Made by a program: the position numbers and the translations under genes. This document shows, one piece after another, positions 1 through 4,754 of a stretch of 11,058 bases of DNA. Numbering within the stretch: position 1 is the first letter of the stretch; the number at the start of each line of letters is the position of its first letter. This DNA is from Thermohalobaculum sp039026295 (GTDB lineage Bacteria > Pseudomonadota > Alphaproteobacteria > Rhodobacterales > Rhodobacteraceae), in contig JBCCMP010000142.1 in the NCBI GenBank assembly GCA_039026295.1, forward strand, positions 1 through 11,058, in the 5' to 3' direction. Below the pieces are notes generated by a model. That model was not told the DNA's origin. It worked only from the letters and a program-made list of their open reading frames with translations, and did not search any database.

Positions 1-133
1 CGATGTCGTGCAGATGCGTTGTCTTGACCTGATGCCCGGCTTCCCGTGCCGCACGGGCATAGCGTTCCGCCAGATCGTGGGACAGTGATTTCCGGGCGGG
101 GTGTCCGTTCAGGACAAAGATGCGTTTTGCCAT
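1..133 (-). CDS. NAD(P)H:quinone oxidoreductase, flavodoxin-like fold (5' part only)
   Basis: The first 44 codons of a minus-strand gene are present; the rest lies beyond the left edge. The protein begins MAKRIFVLNGHPARKS, a beta-strand followed by a GHP-x2-KS loop, then an amphipathic helix (LAERYARAAREAGH) and a second strand (VKTTHLHDI). This is the N-terminal pattern of the Flavodoxin_2 / NQO1-KefF-MdaB family, in which the loop after strand 1 binds the FMN or FAD phosphate. Members carry out two-electron reduction of quinones or other electrophiles with NAD(P)H in the cytosol. The ATG at 131-133 is preceded by AAGGAA at a suitable distance. The gene follows a small membrane-protein gene by about 30 bp on the same strand, so the two are probably co-transcribed and controlled by the divergent TetR regulator. 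The exact subfamily cannot be decided from this fragment. Confidence 0.8.
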   Translation of the reverse strand, partial: MAKRIFVLNGHPARKSLSHDLAERYARAAREAGHQVKTTHLHDI

Positions 134-162
134 CGCTGAATTCCTTGAAATTTGCGGGAGGG

Positions 163-399
163 TCAAAAGATGAGCAATGCCAGTAGCGCGCCAAGCTTTC
201 CGTAAAGCGCCAGGTTCACGAACAGCCGAAACAGCATTCGGCCGTCACGGCTGGTTATGCCAAGCACGCGAGCGGCTGCATCGCCGGGCCAAAGGAAGGC
301 CTTCGCGATGGAATCGGCGGGGCTGGACCCAATCCTGGTATCAGAGCGTGCAACGCAATCGGTCTTTTCGTTTTGAAGGCGGCTCGGTGCGAGGGGCAT
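163..399 (-). CDS. Small single-pass membrane protein of unknown function (78 aa)
   Basis: I do not recognise a named family. The N-terminal half (residues 1-35) is polar and low in structure. A short conserved-looking stretch follows (FLWPGDAAARVLGI, about 35-48), then RDGRM and a strongly hydrophobic C-terminus (about 56-78, LFRLFVNLALYGKLGALLAL) that should form one membrane helix ending at the last residue. I chose the ATG at 397-399 because AAGGAA lies 6 bases upstream of it; an in-frame ATG at 433-435 falls inside the operator palindrome and would add 12 residues. The gene sits between the divergent regulator promoter and the quinone oxidoreductase gene, which has a near-identical Shine-Dalgarno sequence. 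Inference: a membrane partner or unrelated passenger of the TetR-controlled unit. The reading frame is real in my judgement because of spacing, RBS and a sensible hydrophobicity profile. Confidence 0.65.
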   Translation of the reverse strand: MPLAPSRLQNEKTDCVARSDTRIGSSPADSIAKAFLWPGDAAARVLGITSRDGRMLFRLFVNLALYGKLGALLALLIF

Positions 400-415
400 C
401 TCTGATTCCTTTTTT

Positions 416-435
416 ATGACTGGATGGTCAGTCAT
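416..435. promoter_or_regulatory. TetR-type operator palindrome, copy 1
   Basis: The 20-bp site has perfect 7-bp arms ATGACTG and CAGTCAT around a 6-bp centre (GATGGT). The same arms recur in copy 2, 31 bp downstream centre to centre. Arm length, symmetry and position in the gap between a tetR gene and its divergent neighbours are typical of TetR/AcrR operators. The site covers the likely -35 zone of the regulator promoter and lies just upstream of the RBS of the minus-strand unit. Confidence 0.85.
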
Positions 436-460
436 ATATTTCGATAATGACTGGACGTCC
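430..460. promoter_or_regulatory. Divergent promoter core between the two operators
   Basis: The AT-rich stretch between the palindromes offers one -10 box on each strand. On the plus strand GATAAT (443-448) would serve the TetR gene. On the minus strand TATATG (complement of 432-437) would serve the small membrane protein and oxidoreductase, with a -35-like TGGACG 17 bp upstream inside copy 2. The -35 boxes are poor matches, so the exact start sites are inference; the location is well supported by operator geometry. Confidence 0.4.
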
Positions 461-466
461 AGTCAT
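447..466. promoter_or_regulatory. TetR-type operator palindrome, copy 2 (perfect)
   Basis: ATGACTGGAC-GTCCAGTCAT is a perfect 20-bp palindrome. It shares the outer ATGACTGGA half-site with copy 1. The 31-bp centre-to-centre spacing is close to three helical turns, which places two repressor dimers on the same DNA face. The site overlaps the 3' end of a likely -10 box (GATAAT, 443-448) of the plus-strand regulator gene, so binding here should autorepress it. Confidence 0.88.
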
Positions 467-508
467 AAAAAGCCTATCAGATTAGAAAATCTGCGAGGCG
501 GAGCCGCT

Positions 509-1102
509 ATGCCAAAGATCGTCGACAAGGAAGAGATGCGAAACGCGATCCTGGATGCGGTGACGCGCGTCTACACGGCCAAAGGCTACCACGCGGCGAC
601 GATCGCCGACGTGGCCGAGGAAGCGGGCTTGGGAAAGGGGACGCTCTATCTTTATTTCAAGAACAAGGAGGCGATGACCACCGCATTGGTGGAACGCCAC
701 TTTGCGTCCATCGAAGAGACGTACATGAGTGCGCCGCTGCCGGATTCGTTGGATGCATTCATCAAAGAGCTGTCCGCGACCGTCAGTATCCCGGATGAGC
801 ACGCCAGGTTTATCCGCGTCTTCTTCGAAGTCTTCGGCCCAAGCTTCGCATCAGAGGCATTCACAAAGAACATCGCGGACTTCTTCGAACGGATGGGTGC
901 GCACTATGCCAAGGCAATCACACATCTGCAGGCCGCCGGCGAGGTGCGCGAGGGCATCGATGCCGTGCTCTTCGGACGTGCACTCGCCAGTCTGATAGAT
1001 GGCATCATTCTGCACCGAGGCTTGTTCGGAATTTCAAAGAAGCGGCAGGCGAAGCTGAACGCCGAGGCGCTGGCGGCTTTAGCCTACGGCCTGCGAAGTT
1101 AG
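509..1102 (+). CDS. TetR/AcrR-family transcriptional regulator
   Basis: The 197-residue length is normal for TetR proteins. The N-terminal DNA-binding domain is clear: helix 1 ILDAVTRVYTAKGYHAAT (about 14-31), then the helix-turn-helix IADVAEEAGLGKGTLYLYFKNKE (about 32-54), with the family hallmark GTLYLYFKNKE. The C-terminal ligand and dimer domain (about 60-197) is all-helical and not diagnostic of the inducer. The ATG at 509-511 follows a purine-rich GAGGCGGAG; an upstream in-frame ATG at 416 is rejected because it lies in operator 1 and adds 31 unrelated residues. The gene is divergent from the small membrane protein and quinone oxidoreductase genes, with two matching palindromes in between. 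The likely role is repression of that unit and of itself, relieved by an aromatic or electrophilic ligand (inference from the oxidoreductase target). Confidence 0.93.
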   Translation: MPKIVDKEEMRNAILDAVTRVYTAKGYHAATIADVAEEAGLGKGTLYLYFKNKEAMTTALVERHFASIEETYMSAPLPDSLDAFIKELSATVSIPDEHARFIRVFFEVFGPSFASEAFTKNIADFFERMGAHYAKAITHLQAAGEVREGIDAVLFGRALASLIDGIILHRGLFGISKKRQAKLNAEALAALAYGLRS

Positions 1103-1439
1103 CGCATCACATCGATCCAATGGTGCAGGTCAACATCACTTCGAGGCGACACGCGAAACTGGGCGTCGGCAGCGGCACGGTCGATTGACAAAGCAATCGT
1201 TCGCGGCCGTGCGGCAAAAAAGGAGGATGAGTTCTTTCCAGTCGTCAGATGCATCGCAGCAGTCGCACGCCGCTTTCCGTGATCCCGTGCTTCCGGTCTT
1301 AACCTACCGCGCCCGCTTTGGATGAATGGCACAGGTCAGTTAGATCCTTGATCTCAAAGAACTTGGTTTATGGAGTCAGCTGGAGGATATGATCCACGAA
1401 GCCGAATTTTCTTTGACGACAAACAAGGGAAGAACCTGA
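1103..1439. other. Intergenic gap between tetR and the stress-protein gene, no confident gene
   Basis: I see no RNA gene and no terminator with a T-tract. Three weak items are present. The frame of the regulator stays open for 59 codons after its TAG (1103-1279), with partly protein-like content. A 32-codon frame (1227-1325) starts at an ATG directly abutting AGGAGG, which is too close for normal initiation. A 16-codon frame (1389-1436, TGA at 1437-1439) follows GGAGG and ends exactly at the ATG of the next gene. None is called as a gene. The upstream part could be a decayed coding remnant. Confidence 0.5.
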
Positions 1440-1853
1440 ATGCCGAGAGATACAAATCTGATCTTGAGCCCGATAAATCTCCGCCATGCGAACTTGGATT
1501 TCAGTGCATACGAGGAAGCCGTCGCGATGGCGCGTCGGCGCGGTGCCAAGTTGCTGGTGGTGACTGTCGCGCCAGAGATGGAGCGTAATCTCAATATCAC
1601 TGACTCGAAGGAATACTGGGGCAAAGCGATGAAGAAATTCATGGCTGCCTATCCGGCAGAGGGCATCGAGTTGGAAACAGTCGTTCTGTTGGGCGCGGTG
1701 CACCGCCAAATCGTCAAATATGCCGAAGAGCGAAATGTCGATGTGATCGTGATGGGTTCGGCCAACCCGAGCATTAAAGATTACATCTTGGGCACGACCG
1801 CAAGCCATGTAGTAGCGCACGCGAAATGCTCAGTCTACGTGGTTCGCTCCTAG
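1440..1853 (+). CDS. Universal stress protein (UspA fold), degenerate nucleotide site
   Basis: The protein is 137 residues, the usual single-domain Usp length. It shows the Usp order of elements: strand 1 (NLILSPIN, about 6-13), a helix with YEEAVAMARRRGAKLLVVTVAP (about 24-45), a middle region ending in the helix HRQIVKYAEERNVDVIVMGS (88-107), and the C-terminal GTTASHVVAHAKCSVYVVRS (118-137), which matches the canonical GS-x-A-x2-V-x3-A-x-C-PV-x-VVR ending. Two ATP-contact features are altered. The strand-1 Asp is replaced (SPIN rather than VPVD), and the middle Gly of the G-x2-G-x9-G(S/T) loop is Asn109. Nucleotide binding is therefore doubtful. AGGGAAGA lies just upstream of the ATG, which itself abuts the TGA of a 16-codon leader frame. 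The gene stands alone; no co-transcribed partner is visible. Confidence 0.88.
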   Translation: MPRDTNLILSPINLRHANLDFSAYEEAVAMARRRGAKLLVVTVAPEMERNLNITDSKEYWGKAMKKFMAAYPAEGIELETVVLLGAVHRQIVKYAEERNVDVIVMGSANPSIKDYILGTTASHVVAHAKCSVYVVRS

Positions 1854-2105
1854 AGCGGTCCCCGATCGTATTGAAGCATACCGACCGCTCCAACCTTGTG
1901 ATCTTCCGCATTTTCTTGACGCCTGACTGATCTAGTAAGGCTGGAAAATGCTCCCAGGTGTCTGATCCCAGGGTGTGATGATGTGATCTTTGCGCAAGAA
2001 CGAAAGGAAGCACAACGGGCCAACCTCCCCGCGGGAGCGCCACGCCAATGCGGTTCAGAGGCCGGGCGCAGTCCCCGAGTCTGCCTCACCATGATCCGCC
2101 CAAGA
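1854..2105. other. Intergenic gap downstream of the stress-protein gene
   Basis: I see no convincing gene on either strand. The gap opens with an inverted repeat, GAGCGGTC (1853-1860) and GACCGCTC (1883-1890), with a 22-base loop and no T-tract; it overlaps the stop codon of the stress gene and could form a weak transcript-end structure. Around 1945-1975 there is a short imperfect direct repeat (CCCAGGTGT / CCCAGGGTGT). The rest is GC-mixed sequence resembling decayed DNA between the accessory left part and the core cluster. Confidence 0.4.
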
Positions 2106-2333
2106 TCAAAAGTCGTGGGCGATGCCGTCTTTCTCCCAATCGCCGTACCGTGTCGGCTCGGCCCCACCGCGGCCGCCAAGCTCTTTGGGCATTTCCACCG
2201 GCTTTTCTTTGCGTCGGCGTTCCTCTGCCTCGGCCAGTGCGCGCTGGGCGGCGGGTGGCTGATCTTCAAAGCGCGGCGCGGCGGCCGCAGGCTCTTCGCC
2301 GGTTTCGGCTTTATCGTCGGGCGTATCGGTCAT
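2106..2333 (-). CDS. DUF1674 / SdhAF4-like succinate dehydrogenase assembly factor
   Basis: This is a 75-residue protein with an acidic, Ala/Pro/Glu-rich, disordered N-terminus (1-45) and the diagnostic C-terminus PKELGGRGGAEPTRYGDWEKDGIAHDF (about 49-75). The EPTRYGDWE-x2-G-x3-DF ending is the signature of the DUF1674 family, whose eukaryotic member SDHAF4 (yeast Sdh8) binds the FAD-loaded flavoprotein subunit SdhA, guards it from autoxidation and helps its assembly with SdhB. The bacterial role is inferred from that homology. The ATG at 2331-2333 follows AAGGCGG. The gene is divergent from htpX with an 80-bp gap. No sdh genes lie in this window, so the link to complex II rests on the family only. 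Confidence 0.88.
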   Translation of the reverse strand: MTDTPDDKAETGEEPAAAAPRFEDQPPAAQRALAEAEERRRKEKPVEMPKELGGRGGAEPTRYGDWEKDGIAHDF

Positions 2334-2345
2334 ATATCCGCCTTG

Positions 2346-2379
2346 TTGGTTGCGGTCTCACGACGCCCCTTCAGATAAT
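2346..2379 (+). promoter_or_regulatory. Possible sigma-70 promoter for htpX
   Basis: GATAAT (2374-2379) is a 5 of 6 match to the -10 consensus, with a weak -35 candidate TTGCGG (2350-2355) 18 bp upstream. It lies 35 bp before the htpX ATG in the divergent gap. No HrcA (CIRCE) element or sigma-32 -10 (CCCCAT-type) box was seen, so heat-shock control is not evident from the sequence. Confidence 0.3.
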
Positions 2380-2413
2380 CTGCAGGCCCTGAACAGGCAA
2401 TGGACATATCCAC

Positions 2414-3319
2414 ATGAACCTTGTCAAAACCGGTATTCTTCTGGCGGCATTGACCGCGCTGTTTCTGGTCGCGGGTTTTCTGTTGGGCGGTGCCGCAGGC
2501 GCGCTGATCGCCCTGCTGATCTCGGCCGGGATGAGCGCCTATGCCTTCTGGAACTCCGACAGCATGGCCCTGAACGCCCATGCCGCACGGCCGGTCACGC
2601 GCGCCTCTGCCCCCGAACTGGTCGAGATGGTGCAGGATCTGTCGGTAAAGGCCGACCTGCCGATGCCGGATGTCTATGTCATCGACAGTCCGCAGCCCAA
2701 CGCCTTCGCCACGGGCCGCAGCCCCGAAAAAGGCGCTGTAGCCGCCACCACTGGGCTGATGCAAATGATGGATCGGAACGAATTGGCGGGCGTGATGGCA
2801 CACGAACTTGCGCACATCAAGAACCGCGACACGCTGATCATGACCGTCTGCGCGACGGTGGTCGGCGCGCTCTCGATGCTGGCCCAATGGGGCTGGCTGC
2901 TGCGCGGGCGCGGCAATAACGGGATCGGCATTGTCGGTGCGTTGCTCGCCATGATCCTCGCCCCCATGGCGGCGGGCCTGATCCAGATGCTGATCTCACG
3001 CACCCGCGAATACTCCGCCGACAAGCTGGGGGGAGAGATCTGCGGCAATCCCCTCTGGCTGGCCAGCGCGCTGCAGAAACTCGGCAGCGGCGCCGGGCGG
3101 ATCGAGATGCCCAGCGCCGAAAAGAACCCGGCCTCGGCGCATCTTTTCATCGTCAACCCGCTCTCGGGAAAGGGCGTCGACAACCTCTTCTCCACCCACC
3201 CGAAGATGGAGAACCGGATCGCGGCCCTGAAGCAGCAGGCCCAAGAGATGGGCCGCACCGCCAGCCCTTCCGGCGACCGGCAATGGGGTCCGCCGACCGT
3301 GCCGCGCTCGCGCAACTGA
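2414..3319 (+). CDS. htpX: HtpX-type membrane zinc metalloprotease (M48B)
   Basis: The protein is 301 residues, in the normal HtpX range (about 280-300). Two N-terminal hydrophobic segments (about 5-45) anchor it in the inner membrane. NAFATG (96-101) is the conserved pre-catalytic motif. The zinc site HELAH (130-134) has Glu131 as catalytic base, and the third ligand is Glu199 in SRTREYSADKLGGEI. Two further hydrophobic stretches (about 140-163 and 171-194) separate the motifs, as in E. coli HtpX. STHPKMENRIAAL (260-272) is the family C-terminal signature. HtpX cleaves misfolded or damaged membrane proteins and overlaps functionally with FtsH. The Shine-Dalgarno sequence is weak. The tail after residue 280 is Pro/Ser/Arg-rich and probably disordered. 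The stop is 13 bp before rsmB, suggesting co-transcription. Confidence 0.96.
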   Translation: MNLVKTGILLAALTALFLVAGFLLGGAAGALIALLISAGMSAYAFWNSDSMALNAHAARPVTRASAPELVEMVQDLSVKADLPMPDVYVIDSPQPNAFATGRSPEKGAVAATTGLMQMMDRNELAGVMAHELAHIKNRDTLIMTVCATVVGALSMLAQWGWLLRGRGNNGIGIVGALLAMILAPMAAGLIQMLISRTREYSADKLGGEICGNPLWLASALQKLGSGAGRIEMPSAEKNPASAHLFIVNPLSGKGVDNLFSTHPKMENRIAALKQQAQEMGRTASPSGDRQWGPPTVPRSRN

Positions 3320-3332
3320 CGCGCATCTGACC

Positions 3333-4655
3333 TTGCCACAACGCAGAGACAAACCCCGTCGCGGGCGAACCGGTGAACGCGCCCCCGGCGTGCCCGGCCT
3401 TGCTGCGCGCAGCGGTGCGCTGAAGCTGTTGCGCGCGGTGCTGGAGGGGCAGGCAATGCTGGACGACCAGCACCTGGACGCCGCGCCCCAGGACCGTGCC
3501 GCCGCCCGGACGCTCGCCGATCTGGCGCTGCGCCGTCTCGGTCAGATCGATGACGCGCTGGGCAATTTCGTCGAACGCGCGCCAAAACCGGCCGCCCGGC
3601 AGATCCTTCGCCTGCTGGCCGCCGAGCTTCTCTTCCACGGCACCCCGCCACATGCAGCCGTCGATCTGGCCGTTCGGCTGGCCCGGCGCGACAGGGACGC
3701 CCAGCGGGCCGCAGGCATGATCAACGCCGTCGGGCGCCGTCTGGCAGAGAACGGCGCCGGGATCGTCGCCGCACAGGACGCCGTCGCGCTGAACACCGTG
3801 CCCTGGCTCGCCAAACGTCTGACTGCCGATTGGGGGGCCGAGGTTACGGCGAAGATAGCTCAGGCTCACCTTGCCCCGGCACCCCATGATCTGACGCTCG
3901 CCAATCCCGCCGATGCTTCCCCGCTTGCCGCCGAGATCGGCGGGACACTGCTGCCCAATGGCAGTCTGCGGCTGAAGGACAGGCCGCAGATCAGCGCCCT
4001 TCCCGGCTATGAGCAGGGCGCGTGGTGGGTGCAGGACGCGGCGGCAACGCTGCCGGTGCAGATGCTTGGCGATGTGGCTGGTCGCCGCGTGCTCGACCTC
4101 TGCGCCGCGCCCGGTGGCAAGACGATGCAATTGGCCGCTGCTGGGGCTGATGTCACCGCGCTGGACCTCTCGGCCGAACGGCTTGGCCGCGTGGCCCAGA
4201 ACCTTGACCGCACCGGGCTGGAGGCAACGCTTGTGGAAGCGGATGCCCTGACATGGTCGCCGGATCAGCCCTTTGACGCGGTTGTGCTGGACGCGCCGTG
4301 CTCGGCCACCGGCACGATCAGACGGCATCCCGACCTGCCGCATCGGGGGGATGGCAAGGGCCAGACCAGGCTGACCGACCTGCAGGCCCGTTTGCTGGAC
4401 CGGGCCTTCGGGTTCACCGCGCCGGGCGGCACGCTGGTCTACTGCACCTGCTCGCTTTTGAAGTCCGAGGGCGAGGATCAGGTGGCGCGTTTTCTCAAGG
4501 GCACCCCTGGCGCCGCGCTGGATACGCTTACCGCATCCGACCCTGTCCCGCCGGAATTCATTTCGCCGGACGGTCATCTGCGCACGCGTCCCGACCTCTG
4601 GCCGGATCTGGGCGGGCTCGACGGTTTCTTCGCGGCGCGGATCCGTCGCGACTAG
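3333..4655 (+). CDS. rsmB: 16S rRNA (cytosine-967-C5)-methyltransferase RsmB
   Basis: The 440-residue length fits RsmB (E. coli 429). The N-terminal NusB-like RNA-binding domain spans about 25-155 (ALRRLGQIDDAL, AELLFHGTPPHAAVDLAVRLARR, INAVGRRL). The catalytic Rossmann domain follows: SAM motif I VLDLCAAPGGKTMQL (253-267), ALDLSAERL (277-284), motif IV DAPCSATGTIRRHPD (320-334, Cys323 for product release) and motif VI YCTCSLLKSEGED (370-382, nucleophile Cys373). It methylates C967 of 16S rRNA before 30S assembly. The frame begins with TTG at 3333-3335; the first in-frame ATG is codon 42, inside the NusB-like domain, so TTG is the better start although I see no clear Shine-Dalgarno. Translation may be coupled to htpX, whose stop lies 13 bp upstream. 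Confidence 0.95.
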   Translation: MPQRRDKPRRGRTGERAPGVPGLAARSGALKLLRAVLEGQAMLDDQHLDAAPQDRAAARTLADLALRRLGQIDDALGNFVERAPKPAARQILRLLAAELLFHGTPPHAAVDLAVRLARRDRDAQRAAGMINAVGRRLAENGAGIVAAQDAVALNTVPWLAKRLTADWGAEVTAKIAQAHLAPAPHDLTLANPADASPLAAEIGGTLLPNGSLRLKDRPQISALPGYEQGAWWVQDAAATLPVQMLGDVAGRRVLDLCAAPGGKTMQLAAAGADVTALDLSAERLGRVAQNLDRTGLEATLVEADALTWSPDQPFDAVVLDAPCSATGTIRRHPDLPHRGDGKGQTRLTDLQARLLDRAFGFTAPGGTLVYCTCSLLKSEGEDQVARFLKGTPGAALDTLTASDPVPPEFISPDGHLRTRPDLWPDLGGLDGFFAARIRRD

Positions 4656-4671
4656 GCGTTCCGGACATTGT

Positions 4672-4691
4672 AAAACTTCGCAAAACTTCGC
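4672..4691. repeat. Tandem 10-bp direct repeat upstream of the heparinase-like gene
   Basis: AAAACTTCGC occurs twice head to tail in the 99-bp gap after rsmB. It is the only AT-rich patch in that gap, so it may form part of a promoter or regulator site; no -10/-35 pair is convincing. It could also be a chance duplication. Confidence 0.5.
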
Positions 4692-4754
4692 CGCCCGGTG
4701 TCGCGGGAACAGGTGACAGACGCGCCCCGGTTGCGTTAACTCTCTCGCTCAGGA

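Noticed and set aside
416..508. Upstream in-frame start for the TetR regulator (adds 31 residues)
   Set aside because: The start lies inside operator 1, the added residues cover the operators and promoter, and a purine-rich RBS precedes the ATG at 509.
1227..1325. 32-codon frame after a strong AGGAGG
   Set aside because: The ATG directly abuts AGGAGG, leaving no spacer for initiation, and the product has no recognisable feature.
1099..1332. 77-codon minus-strand frame in the tetR-usp gap
   Set aside because: No RBS, Arg/Ala-rich shadow-like composition and no known motif.
1370..1588. 72-codon frame overlapping the stress-protein gene
   Set aside because: It overlaps the well-supported Usp gene in another frame, and its product has low-complexity, Arg/Asp-rich content with no family signature.
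1853..1890. Rho-independent terminator after the stress-protein gene
   Set aside because: An 8-bp inverted repeat exists but the loop is 22 bases and no T-tract follows; kept only as a note in the gap entry.
1930..2105. Remnant of an insertion sequence end
   Set aside because: The style of the sequence suggested it, but I could find no paired terminal repeat, target duplication or transposase motif.
3153..4577. Very long minus-strand frame opposite htpX end and rsmB
   Set aside because: It is an antisense shadow of GC-rich codons; the plus strand carries all conserved RsmB motifs in order.
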